Source of the DNA: Enterococcus sp. MMGLQ5-1
GTDB taxonomy: Bacteria > Bacillota > Bacilli > Lactobacillales > Streptococcaceae
Length of the DNA stretch: 64,000 nt
Reading direction: 5' to 3'
Assembly: GCF_013155265.1 (NCBI RefSeq)
Contig: NZ_JABJXU010000004.1
Span: 1 to 64,000 of the forward strand
A program made the translations under genes and the position numbers. Shown here piece by piece: positions 53,289-61,341 of this stretch. Within the stretch, counting starts at the first letter, position 1. Each line of letters opens with the position of its first letter. The notes beneath the pieces were generated by a model. It saw only the letters and a program-made list of their open reading frames with translations, had not been told where the DNA came from and searched no databases.

Positions 53289-53837
53289 ATGAGTAAATTA
53301 AGTGTAATTGTACAAGAACAACAGACTAAATTTTCAGTTATCGATAAGAATATTAGCGATTTACGTAATCATGAGAGTGAGCTGCGTAGTAATTCAAGTG
53401 CTAAATTAGTAGGCACTGCTAAATATTCTTTGGATACTTTTAAAGATAAAAATAGTGTTAATAATGATTTGAATGACCTTAATAAATTGATTCAGGAAGC
53501 AGAAAAAGAACGTGAAAACTTGGTTAAGTATCAATCAAAGAAACTGATGTCAGAAATAGAAAATATTGTACGAAATGAGCAAAGAACTTTAGAAGAAAAC
53601 CTTCAAATTAAGTATTTGGAAGATTTACAAGCTGCAGCCAAAGAGATTGTTCGTATTCGCCAAGAATGGTTAACAGAGTTACGAAGTGGTTTAAATGATC
53701 TATATGAGGAACGCTTGAACTTGCGTATCTATGTCGATAATAGTAAAGATTATCTTTTAACTACATCAATTTCATCACTTCAAAACTTACGTATTCAAAA
53801 TAGTATCGATGATATTTTAAATCGAGCAGAAAACTAG
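53289..53837 (+). CDS. Coiled-coil protein of the element
   Basis: A 182-residue soluble protein predicted almost entirely helical with heptad-like hydrophobics (NDLNDLNKLIQEAEKERENL, then EEERTLEENLQIK-like stretches). No transmembrane helix. Unrecognised; it could be a capsid-size or packaging modulator because it follows the TerS-like genes, but that is inference. RBS AGGAGAAG. Confidence 0.65.
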   Translation: MSKLSVIVQEQQTKFSVIDKNISDLRNHESELRSNSSAKLVGTAKYSLDTFKDKNSVNNDLNDLNKLIQEAEKERENLVKYQSKKLMSEIENIVRNEQRTLEENLQIKYLEDLQAAAKEIVRIRQEWLTELRSGLNDLYEERLNLRIYVDNSKDYLLTTSISSLQNLRIQNSIDDILNRAEN

Positions 53838-53851
53838 AAGGGGAATAAATA

Positions 53852-54055
53852 ATGATTACAGGTACAGTTAAATGGTTTAACGAAAAAAAAGGCTACGGAT
53901 TTATTACTGGAGACGATAATAACGATATTTTCGTTCACTACTCCGATATTGTGGTTACTGGTTACAGAAAGCTTGTAGAGGGTCAAAAGGTTGAGTATGA
54001 AGTTACTGAACATAACGGACGTAATAAGGCAATTAGCGTTGCAATTTTAGATTAG
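53852..54055 (+). CDS. Cold-shock-domain protein (first copy)
   Basis: 67 residues with a complete CspA fold: GTVKWFNEKKGYGFIT (RNP1 KGYGFIT), NDIFVHYSDI (RNP2), and an extended C-terminal part. RNA/ssDNA chaperone. 14 bases after the coiled-coil gene, so in the same operon, followed by a terminator. It diverges from the second Csp in the element. Confidence 0.93.
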   Translation: MITGTVKWFNEKKGYGFITGDDNNDIFVHYSDIVVTGYRKLVEGQKVEYEVTEHNGRNKAISVAILD

Positions 54056-54062
54056 TTTTGTG

Positions 54063-54095
54063 AGTAAGCTGCCTTAATTGGTGGCTTACTTTTAA
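54063..54095 (+). terminator. Terminator after first csp gene
   Basis: AGTAAGC (54063-54069) and GCTTACT (54084-54090), then TTTT. Good 7-bp stem. Confidence 0.7.
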
Positions 54096-54532
54096 AAAAA
54101 GAGCTGATTTTTATATATTGGATTGTCATTTAATATCTGATTAGTGAAAATTGGCTGTTTTTTGAATAACAATCAATAAGAGAGTACAAAAGTATACAGT
54201 CCATTTATATAAAAGTAGCCATTCAGAATGACCACATTATCATAAAATCTGCTATCGCACAAAACGATAGTGAAAAAAGTGGGTCAATCTAATCACTAAG
54301 AGTGATGTGTTTTTTAGTATAGGTGCCATTTAAAATGACACCAAAGGATAAAATTGGCACTCTAAAAAAGAGATAAAATCTGACATTTCTGACGCCCTAA
54401 AAAAGGCTTGACTATAGGACCAAAGGAATTACATCCCCCCCACCGCCTAAGCGTTAATGCGGAAGGAATGTAACTCCTTTTGTAACTACATTATACAGCA
54501 ACTAAACATATTTATAAAGCGAGGTGTGACAC
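54096..54532. other. Non-coding stretch with repeats inside the element
   Basis: No gene is supported. It contains an operator-like ACTCTAAAAA copy at 54359-54368; repeated phrases CATTCAGAATGACCACA (about 54223) and CATTTAAAATGACACCA (about 54328); and an imperfect hairpin at 54427-54477 whose arms (GGAATTACAT and ATGTAACTCC) flank a C-run and GCG(C)-rich loop. Promoter of the following two genes probably lies here. A packaging (cos/pac) site is possible but unproven. Confidence 0.45.
54359..54368. promoter_or_regulatory. Third copy of operator half-site
   Basis: ACTCTAAAAA, identical to 47227-47236, with GC directly before it. Suggests that the element's repressor also acts on the late region. 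Confidence 0.4.
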
Positions 54533-55018
54533 TTGGAAGAAAGCCATTTAGAGATACAGCGATACTTTAGATTAGATAATAAAATAAAGCGATTATATGC
54601 ACGTATGAGCGATTTAGAGCATTCTTTATATAATCGCACCCTAGCAACTCGTATCGTTTATAGTGGCTTAGATATCCATGTAGAAGCGCCTAGAATTGAT
54701 ATGTTGCTTGATGATATTGAGGGCGCTAAAGAATACGTCAGTCATGCACTAGAAATCACTATATTTAAGCACAAGGCTTTTAAACAGTGTTTGCAGTCAT
54801 TTTCTAAGGCTGATTATTGGCTGATGATCCAATACTTTAAATATGAACATACTACCTCTATATCAAAAGATATCATCGAGCAATTACAAGATGAGATATA
54901 TGAGATTGAAACGGCTGCAGCTTATCGATACGGCTTAGAGTTTCCAAAAGAGCCGTTGAAGCTGACGGATAACATGGACGATAAATTAGAAAGGTTGATG
55001 ATGTTTCTTGACGACTAG
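54533..55018 (+). CDS. Hypothetical late protein A
   Basis: 161 residues, TTG start at 54533 behind GCGAGGTGTGACAC. Helical, with no signal or membrane segment (RYFRLDNKIKRLYARMSDLEHSLYN). The look (small helical protein before another, in a late position) resembles phage transcription activators of the ArpU/RinA kind, but I cannot identify it. Overlaps the next gene by 11 bases. Confidence 0.65.
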   Translation: MEESHLEIQRYFRLDNKIKRLYARMSDLEHSLYNRTLATRIVYSGLDIHVEAPRIDMLLDDIEGAKEYVSHALEITIFKHKAFKQCLQSFSKADYWLMIQYFKYEHTTSISKDIIEQLQDEIYEIETAAAYRYGLEFPKEPLKLTDNMDDKLERLMMFLDD

Positions 55019-55586
55019 AAATCAGCAAATTGTTTTTCTGTTAAGACATTGGAAAATGACTGAAAAAAACATCACTCTATTGACTTATTATGAAAAAGAT
55101 AATGCTAGAATATTTTTCACAGCATTACAGCAATTAGATGAAAAACAACGTAATATCTTAGCCGATAAATATTATCATTCAGATAAAGAAGCCAATTTCG
55201 ATAATTCTAGGGGGATTTACACCTCTATTATACCCAATAAAGATGATGAAATAGCTAAACAATACGCAATGACATTACAGGATTATCGTAAGCTTAGGAT
55301 ACGTGCTGAGAGTGATTTAGGCTATCTATATTCACTTGTAGAAAATGAAATAAAGGTTAAGCAATCAAATAAACTAGATGAGTTTGTTTTTAAAATGGGC
55401 CAATTGTATGTTAAAGAGGATAGAACAGCCAATCGTGATGAAGTCCTTATGACTACTGAACATGAGCAAGCCAAAGTATTTACTAAAGATAATTGTTATT
55501 TAAGTGCCTTGGATACCTGGAAATATGAAAAGAGTAGGACGTACCAAGACAGGCGGTTGTTGGAGTTGGAGAATATGAATAAATAG
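55008..55586 (+). CDS. Hypothetical late protein B
   Basis: 192 residues, ATG 55008 within the end of the preceding gene. Charged and helical (QIVFLLRHWKMTEKNITLL, then YDKY-type repeats and LDTWKYEKSRTYQDRRLLE). Contains FFTALQQLDEKQRNILADKYY, reminiscent of sigma/ArpU-type helices, but the match is weak. Co-translated with the preceding gene. Confidence 0.65.
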   Translation: MTTRNQQIVFLLRHWKMTEKNITLLTYYEKDNARIFFTALQQLDEKQRNILADKYYHSDKEANFDNSRGIYTSIIPNKDDEIAKQYAMTLQDYRKLRIRAESDLGYLYSLVENEIKVKQSNKLDEFVFKMGQLYVKEDRTANRDEVLMTTEHEQAKVFTKDNCYLSALDTWKYEKSRTYQDRRLLELENMNK

Positions 55587-55754
55587 CATAGTTATAACTT
55601 ATTTTGCTTTATGATACTAAACGTGTTACTCTAGTAATGTAATCAATTTTGGCATGTAATGAGAGTAGTATATAGAAATAGATAGTTCTCCTTTTGCTTA
55701 TCAAACATTTTTTGCAATAATAAGCATACAAGATATGCACAAGGAGGAAACAAT

Positions 55755-55955
55755 ATGAGTAACGGTACAGTAAAATGGTTTAATGCGGAAAAAGGTTTTG
55801 GATTTATCACTGGAGAAGACAACAAAGATTTATTTGTACATTTTTCAGGAATTCAATCTGATGGATTTAAATCTTTAGATGAAGGTCAAGCAGTAACATT
55901 TGATACTGAAGAAGGCCAACGTGGTTTACAAGCAGTTAACGTTCGTAAAGCATAA
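55755..55955 (+). CDS. Cold-shock-domain protein (second copy)
   Basis: 66 residues, canonical CspA family: [16 protein letters not shown] (RNP1), DLFVHFSGI (RNP2), [34 protein letters not shown] terminator follows at 55966-55998. Its 165-base leader (55587-55754) is long, as in cold-induced csp mRNAs. Closer to chromosomal Csp sequences than the first copy in the element. Confidence 0.95.
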   Translation: MSNGTVKWFNAEKGFGFITGEDNKDLFVHFSGIQSDGFKSLDEGQAVTFDTEEGQRGLQAVNVRKA

Positions 55956-55965
55956 TTTCAAAAGT

Positions 55966-55998
55966 AGTCACGATTTACTTCGTGGCTCTTTTTTTTTC
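55966..55998 (+). terminator. Terminator after second csp gene
   Basis: AGTCACG (55966-55972) pairs with CGTGGCT (55981-55987) with one G-U pair, followed by a run of eight T's. Confidence 0.75.
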
Positions 55999-56086
55999 GG
56001 AAATCTTTTTTATAATTCTCAATAAACAAAGAAATTCTTAGTCATTTAATATAATAATAATATTTATTATTAGCAGGAGAATAGAT

Positions 56087-57001
56087 ATGATAGAAAAAAA
56101 TAAATTTGAATATTATAGTTCATTATTTAAAATGTCTTATTTACAATTAGTAGATGAATTGATACAGAAATACGGAAGTGTAAAAGATGATTATTTTGAA
56201 AAGGGAGCATATAGTAGATTTCTAAATGGTGACGTGGAAAGAATTTTTAAAGGTAGTTACTCCAGAACTAGCGATGGATTGTATTGTCATCATGTTTTTG
56301 AAAATAAGTTTCATAATTTATCAGATTTAAATACGATTAAAAGGAAAAATTATCCATTCGAATTTCAAAAAAAAGAAAATCTAGTGTATTGTAATTTAAT
56401 AGAACATGTAATATTACATACATTGATATCCAAAGAAACCAATAAAAAATTCGGTTTTAGAGAGTTAGAAAGTTATTTGATAAATACAGTTATATTTTGG
56501 TATGTTTTAGAAATAAAACCTAAAAAAAGAGATGTAAAGTATTTCAGTACTTCTTTTTTAACAGTAAATCAAGCTAATGTATTAATAACTAAAATTTATA
56601 ATGAAGTGAATTTTACCCAGAAAAAAGATATAAAAGAAATAGAAAACATATTGAAACGTAAGCATTTTAGCGAACTAATAAATTTATCAATCATAAAAGA
56701 ATCTATCAGAACAAACAAAAACATTTATGAAAATTTATCAGATTCTGATTTTATTTTAGTATACGATTGTGAGGACTATAGTGATGAAGTTAAATCAATT
56801 ATCGATAAATATATTCCACATAGTTTTGTTTCTGAAAATCTTCAAAAGCATGATCAGCTACCTGTAGCGCAGATAATCAGTGAAGAGAATAAAATAAGGG
56901 CTACTATTGATAGTAGAAAGTTAAAAAAAATAATTGAGAAGATTGCAAACGAAAAAATAATTATAATTGAGAGAGAAATGCTTAGAAATCAAGTAGAATA
57001 A
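56087..57001 (+). CDS. Cargo protein with HNH-like metal-finger pattern, candidate defence nuclease
   Basis: A 304-residue protein, ATG 56087 behind GCAGGAG. Residues ~65-112 read YCHHVFEN, then PFEFQKKENLVYCNLIEHVILH: a His pair (68-69), Asn98, His107 and His111, spaced as in HNH/His-Me finger nucleases (HH...N...H...H). Flanked by a long Lys/Asn/Ile-rich region of unknown fold. It sits alone, next to the CEOS cargo at the attR side, where PICIs carry phage-interference genes. Lower GC than the core genes. Function inferred; a structural or regulatory role is not excluded. Confidence 0.6.
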   Translation: MIEKNKFEYYSSLFKMSYLQLVDELIQKYGSVKDDYFEKGAYSRFLNGDVERIFKGSYSRTSDGLYCHHVFENKFHNLSDLNTIKRKNYPFEFQKKENLVYCNLIEHVILHTLISKETNKKFGFRELESYLINTVIFWYVLEIKPKKRDVKYFSTSFLTVNQANVLITKIYNEVNFTQKKDIKEIENILKRKHFSELINLSIIKESIRTNKNIYENLSDSDFILVYDCEDYSDEVKSIIDKYIPHSFVSENLQKHDQLPVAQIISEENKIRATIDSRKLKKIIEKIANEKIIIIEREMLRNQVE

Positions 57002-57280
57002 AAATGTTTACATAAAATAATAACACTTGTTAATTGAGTAGTATTTTTATAAATAATTTATCAAAATAAATGGTATTATACTTAATAATTTTGGCAGATT
57101 TAAGGCTATCGATTAAAACTTATTTAGATAAATAATTTGTGTTAATATACCTCATTTCAGTCATCTTTTGTGATGTGACTTATTTATTTTCGATAAAAGC
57201 AGTTATTACCACTAATAAAGCGTATACTTAAAAATGGTACACAGAATTTAACTGTACATTGGATGCGGAAGGTGGTAAAA

Positions 57281-58219
57281 ATGAAATTAGGATTTATTAA
57301 ATCAAATTTTCCAAACGAACAAAGAGTTCCACTATTTCCAAAAGACATCAAAAATTTTAACAACGAAATTTATATTGAACAAGGATTGGGTGATTATTTA
57401 GATATCCCTGATCAAGAATACAGAGATAAGGGTGCTGTTATCGTAGAACATAATGAAATTTTTGCTCTATGTGATGGCGTTTTTTCTTTAAAGCTCATAC
57501 AACCTATAGACTATGAACTGATTAGGAAAGGTCAAATTATTATCGGTTGGACACATCCGAAAGGATCTGGAAAATCATTTATGGAAAAGCAAGCTTTACC
57601 TAAGGAGTTAATTGTTGTAGATTTAGATAATCGATCTCCTACAGTTTTTTACCAGAATAATGAATATCGCCCAAGTTGGATTCCAGAAAATTTTATTTAC
57701 CAAAATAGTTTTTATGCCGGCTATGCAGGGACAATCCATGCTTTACTCAGTCATGGCATGTTTCCAAATGAATCAACAAAGATAGCGATTCTAGGTTCAG
57801 GTAATGTGGCACAAGGTTCGTTTCATGCAATATCTAAATTTTCATCAAATTTAAAAATGTTTTATAGAAGAACATTACCTCAGTTCAAAGAACAAATTGA
57901 TCAATTTGATATTATTATTAACGGAATTGAAGTTGGAGATGATGGAAATCCAATTATTTCTCTTAGTGAACAAAAAAAACTGAAAGCAAATTGTTTTGTT
58001 ATTGATATCGCGGCCGATGCCGGAAATGCAATAGAGAATACACATGGTACTAATATTGATGAACCTATTTATAAAAAGGATGGTATTTATTATTATGTTG
58101 TTCCAAACACTCCTTCATTAGTTTATCGCAATATAAGTAAAATAATTAGTGAACAATTTAGTAAATATGTCTATTCAAAGGATATAGATTCATTTATAAG
58201 ACTAGTATCAAAAGATTGA
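57281..58219 (+). CDS. ceo: N5-(carboxyethyl)ornithine synthase
   Basis: A 312-residue NADP-dependent reductase of the alanine-dehydrogenase-related CEOS family: MKLGFIKSNFPNEQRVPL at the start, RPSWIPENF, YAGYAGTIHALLSHGMFP, the dinucleotide loop ILGSGNVAQGSFHAI, DIAADAGNAIENTHGTN, and VVPNTPSLVYRN. It condenses pyruvate with the N5 amino group of ornithine (or lysine). In Lactococcus lactis the enzyme is coded on a mobile element, and here it is also cargo. Start ATG 57281 behind GGAAGGTGG. A TATACT -10 is at 57223-57228, and GTACA/TGTAC is an inverted repeat at about 57238-57258. Confidence 0.9.
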   Translation: MKLGFIKSNFPNEQRVPLFPKDIKNFNNEIYIEQGLGDYLDIPDQEYRDKGAVIVEHNEIFALCDGVFSLKLIQPIDYELIRKGQIIIGWTHPKGSGKSFMEKQALPKELIVVDLDNRSPTVFYQNNEYRPSWIPENFIYQNSFYAGYAGTIHALLSHGMFPNESTKIAILGSGNVAQGSFHAISKFSSNLKMFYRRTLPQFKEQIDQFDIIINGIEVGDDGNPIISLSEQKKLKANCFVIDIAADAGNAIENTHGTNIDEPIYKKDGIYYYVVPNTPSLVYRNISKIISEQFSKYVYSKDIDSFIRLVSKD

Positions 58220-58343
58220 TCTACATAACTTTTTTATTAGTGAATAATTTTATCTTTTCGACATGATTTAATCTAGATGATATAACCGTGGGCACGAAAA
58301 AAATGTAAACGCTATAAATTATGGAATCTAAGGAGTTTATGCC

Positions 58344-58463
58344 GTGAGTGAAATTTTAGGTTATTTGGTTTTATGCATGTTAGTTGTAATAAGTGTTTGG
58401 CTATTAATGATTATGGGTAAATGGTGGGCAAAACGATTGGACGATAAAAATAAAGAGGACTGA
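58344..58463 (+). CDS. 39-aa small membrane protein
   Basis: GTG start at 58344 behind TAAGGAGTTTATGCC; one membrane helix (ILGYLVLCMLVVISVWLLMIMG) then a basic/acidic tail KWWAKRLDDKNKED. This is the shape of small toxin or holin-like peptides (Fst/Ldr-type), but no antitoxin RNA is evident. Last gene before attR. Confidence 0.6.
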   Translation: MSEILGYLVLCMLVVISVWLLMIMGKWWAKRLDDKNKED

Positions 58464-58566
58464 AATTAATTAAATAAGCAACCCACTCATTGAGTAAGCT
58501 GCTTAGAATTGCTATAATAACTATGTCATATTGACGTGGTGGTTTAATATAATTTAATATTTAAAG

Positions 58567-58587
58567 GGGTCTGTGCATTTGTCTGTA
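58567..58587. promoter_or_regulatory. Arm-type integrase site, right end
   Basis: GGGTCTGTGCATTTGTCTGTA, one mismatch to the copy at 45069-45089, same orientation. Confidence 0.6.
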
Positions 58588-58690
58588 TGTGACCTCTTTT
58601 TTAGTTGTATTTAGTTTTATTGATTTTTGGTGAAATGTAGATATATCAAGTTTAAATGATACTAACAAAACCTATTGATAACGCCTTTTT

Positions 58691-58713
58691 TAATCCTTCT
58701 TGGTTAGGAGGTT
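58691..58713. repeat. attR core repeat
   Basis: 23 bases identical to 44976-44998. In an empty site it would be directly joined to the sigma factor start region. Confidence 0.9.
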
Positions 58714-58771
58714 ATCATGGATGAGGCTGAGATTGTTTCATCGAATTAGATATGACAAAATTATTTGCATA

Positions 58772-59506
58772 TTAGACGATGCGATGACGATAGACTTCAT
58801 AAATTAATAAAGCCGCTGCAACGCTAGCGTTTAGGCTTTGAACATGACCAGTCATAGGAATGCTAATCGTTTCATCAACATTTTTTTGTAGCGCCGGGCT
58901 AATACCCTTGCCTTCATTACCAATAATAAGGGCAATTTTACCCTGAGTGTTCCATTTGGTATAAGGCGTGCCATTCATATCTGTACCAAAGACCCAAAAA
59001 CCAGCTTCTTTAAGTGCTTTAACAGTGGCACTTAAATTCGTTACACGGGCAATAGGCACATATTCTGCAGCGCCAGTTGAGGTTTTAACGACGGTGCTTG
59101 TAACGCCGACAGACCGATGCTTTGGAATGATGATACCTGTCACTCCAGCAGCATCAGCTGTTCTTAAGATGGAGCCAAGATTGTGCGGATCTTGAATGCC
59201 GTCTAGGATGAGATAAAAGGCAGCTGTATTATTTGTTTTTTGAATTAAAGCTTCAAGTGTCCAATATTCAAAAGGTGTTACTGCTAAAACAAAGCCCTGA
59301 TGAACCCCGCCGTCAGATAGCTCTTCTAGCTTTTTTTTGGTGACAAATTTGGTAGGTACATTATATTGCTTGGCAATTGCTTTTAACTGGTTGACATTTT
59401 TCCCTTTTAAATCTTCTTGAACGAATAGCTTATTACCATGCTTATTCTCAATTGCTTCAATAACGGCGTGCACACCATAAATAAAGTCATTAATTGCTTG
59501 AGTCAT
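58772..59506 (-). CDS. rlmB: 23S rRNA 2'-O-methyltransferase RlmB (SpoU family)
   Basis: A 244-residue protein with an N-terminal substrate-binding domain (~1-80) and the SPOUT domain with trefoil-knot motifs: LDGIQDPHNLGSILRTADAAGV, KTSTGAAEYVPIARV, ALIIGNEGKGISP, and SIPMTGHVQSLNASVAAALLIYE. Methylates G2251 (E. coli numbering) of 23S rRNA or a tRNA G18-like target. Follows mrnC by 30 bases on the same strand. The gene after it in related genomes is sigH; here the element separates them. Confidence 0.95.
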   Translation of the reverse strand: MTQAINDFIYGVHAVIEAIENKHGNKLFVQEDLKGKNVNQLKAIAKQYNVPTKFVTKKKLEELSDGGVHQGFVLAVTPFEYWTLEALIQKTNNTAAFYLILDGIQDPHNLGSILRTADAAGVTGIIIPKHRSVGVTSTVVKTSTGAAEYVPIARVTNLSATVKALKEAGFWVFGTDMNGTPYTKWNTQGKIALIIGNEGKGISPALQKNVDETISIPMTGHVQSLNASVAAALLIYEVYRHRIV

Positions 59507-59536
59507 CCGTTTTCTCCGTTTCCTAGCGAGCTTTAG

Positions 59537-59935
59537 TTAATAATTATTTTTTTTATTTTCGATTTTCTTAATACAAAAATCAGTAATTTCTAAAACACGT
59601 TTTTGATCGCCGAGTAGGTGCAGGTAGCCAATGACTGCTTCAAAGCCTGTTGAGACCTTGTAAACAGCCGGGTCTGTATTTTTCGCGGTGGTGTGACTTT
59701 TAGCGTTACGCCCACGTTTAAAGATACTCCACTCTTTTTCTGTTAAGAATTTTTCATTTTTGAGTTGTTCAATCAAAAAAGCCTGTGCCTTCGCGGAGAC
59801 AAAATGAGTTGCTGATTTATGCAATAAATTCGGTTTCGTCAGTCCCTTTTGGATTAGATAATCACGAATTTGAACCTCATAGATTGCATCTCCAATATAA
59901 GCTAATGCAATACCATTAATTAAGTTTGGGTTCAT
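59537..59935 (-). CDS. mrnC: Mini-ribonuclease III
   Basis: A 132-residue RNase III-like catalytic domain without ds[22 protein letters not shown] carries the signature Asp, and RGRNAKSHT, then [14 protein letters not shown] (Glu) complete the active site. Matures 23S rRNA in Firmicutes. Overlaps cysS by 4 bases. Confidence 0.95.
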   Translation of the reverse strand: MNPNLINGIALAYIGDAIYEVQIRDYLIQKGLTKPNLLHKSATHFVSAKAQAFLIEQLKNEKFLTEKEWSIFKRGRNAKSHTTAKNTDPAVYKVSTGFEAVIGYLHLLGDQKRVLEITDFCIKKIENKKNNY

Positions 59936-61341
59936 GTTTCCATCCTTTTAAACCGTGTGCCATCAGGTGTATCTAGCAGTTCAATCCCTTCTGCTTTTAA
60001 CAGATTGCGAATTTCATCTGCCCTTTGAAAATCCTTATTGGCTCTGGCCATTTTCCGCGCTTCAATTAATTTTTCAATATCAGCATCAATAAAGGTTTGC
60101 TTGAAGGTAATTCCAAAAATATCACTTAATTCGATAATCAAGCTGCGCAAATGACGCAATGTCACCTTGGTTGGTGTGCCTTCTAGATAAATATTTGTCC
60201 AGCGCAGTAATTCATATAATACGGTAATACCATTGGCTGCATTAAAGTCATCATCCATCACTTTTACAAACTCTTTTTTAAAATTTTCTATTTCAATATG
60301 ATGCGCGTTATCATCTAATGAATCCGCAATTGCGGTTTTCATTTTAAAGTCAAGATTTTCTAGCGTATTTTTTATTTTTTCAAGATTTGTTTTGGCTTCA
60401 TCAATGCCGCTTTCAGAAAATTGAATTGGTTTACGATATTGTGTGGTAGCCATTAAAAAGCGAATAATTTGTGGATCAATTTCTTGAATCAGCTCGTGGA
60501 CGGTTACAAAGTTACCCAAGGATTTACTCATTTTTTCATTTGCCTCACCAACCGTTACGAAGCCATTATGCATCCAATAATTAACAAAGGTTTTGCCAGT
60601 TTTGGCTTCAGATTGGGCAATTTCGTTTGTATGATGGGGAAATTCCAAGTCTTGTCCACCACCATGTATATCAATGGTATCTCCTAAGATTTCTGTTGCC
60701 ATCACTGAGCATTCAATGTGCCAGCCCGGTCTGCCTTCACCCCAAGGTGATGCCCAGGAAGGCTCATTTGGCTTAGCTGATTTCCATAATGCAAAATCGA
60801 TTGGATCTTCTTTTAATTGCAGCTCCTCACCAGTTCTTCCCCCAGCCCCAGCTTCCAGGCTTTCAATTGATTTATTTGCTAATGCGCCATAGTGATCAGA
60901 TTTTTTTGCACGAAAATAAACATCCCCGGCCGATTCATAGGCAAAGCCCTTATTAATTAATATTTCAATAAACTGAATGATTTCAGGAATAAATTCAATT
61001 ACTCTTGGGTGACGTGTTGCTGGTAAAACATTAAGTGCTGAAGTATCAGCTTGGTATGCTTTGATAAATTGATTTGCAATCTCAAGCGAGCTTTTACCAG
61101 CTTCATTTGCAGCACGAATAATTTTATCGTCGACATCGGTGAAATTAGAGATATAATTGACCTCAAATCCACGAAAAAGTAAATATCTTCTGATTGTATC
61201 AAAGGCAACCACACTTCTAGCATTACCGATGTGAATATAATTATAAACGGTTGGACCGCAGACATACATCCGCACTTTGCCCGCTTCAATTGGTTCAAAA
61301 GTTTCTTTTTGGCGTGTCATAGTATTGTAAATTTTAATCAA
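59932..61341 (-). CDS. cysS: Cysteinyl-tRNA synthetase
   Basis: A 469-residue class I synthetase. HIGH region is [16 protein letters not shown], zinc Cys and His residues are in [13 protein letters not shown] and [13 protein letters not shown], and KMSKSLGNF is the KMSKS loop. Overlaps cysE by 8 bases upstream and mrnC by 4 downstream; all are co-translated. Confidence 0.97.
   Translation of the reverse strand: MIKIYNTMTRQKETFEPIEAGKVRMYVCGPTVYNYIHIGNARSVVAFDTIRRYLLFRGFEVNYISNFTDVDDKIIRAANEAGKSSLEIANQFIKAYQADTSALNVLPATRHPRVIEFIPEIIQFIEILINKGFAYESAGDVYFRAKKSDHYGALANKSIESLEAGAGGRTGEELQLKEDPIDFALWKSAKPNEPSWASPWGEGRPGWHIECSVMATEILGDTIDIHGGGQDLEFPHHTNEIAQSEAKTGKTFVNYWMHNGFVTVGEANEKMSKSLGNFVTVHELIQEIDPQIIRFLMATTQYRKPIQFSESGIDEAKTNLEKIKNTLENLDFKMKTAIADSLDDNAHHIEIENFKKEFVKVMDDDFNAANGITVLYELLRWTNIYLEGTPTKVTLRHLRSLIIELSDIFGITFKQTFIDADIEKLIEARKMARANKDFQRADEIRNLLKAEGIELLDTPDGTRFKRMET

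Larger units (their letters stand above)
44976..58713. mobile_element. PICI-like integrated element, ~13.7 kb
   Basis: Bounded by identical 23-bp direct repeats (44976-44998 and 58691-58713). Content and order match Gram-positive phage-inducible chromosomal islands: int and divergent repressor on one side, then small regulators, primase, helicase, origin-like iterons and a TerS-like gene, with accessory genes at the far end. It has no capsid, tail or large terminase genes, so it is a satellite and not a full prophage. Inserted between rlmB and sigH, genes that are normally adjacent. Confidence 0.85.
58464..58771. other. Right-end region of element and rlmB 3' flank
   Basis: Contains the right arm-type site (58567-58587), AT-rich sequence, the attR core (58691-58713) and the 58 bases downstream of rlmB. 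No gene is supported. A 10-codon frame at 58716 with SD GGAGG is a by-product of the att sequence. Confidence 0.5.

Noticed and set aside
53852..54055. Chromosomal csp gene outside the island
   Set aside because: Lies within the att-bounded region and is co-directional and closely spaced with island genes, so treated as island content.
44976..58713. Complete prophage
   Set aside because: No portal, capsid, tail, lysis or large terminase genes are seen; the size and order fit a satellite.
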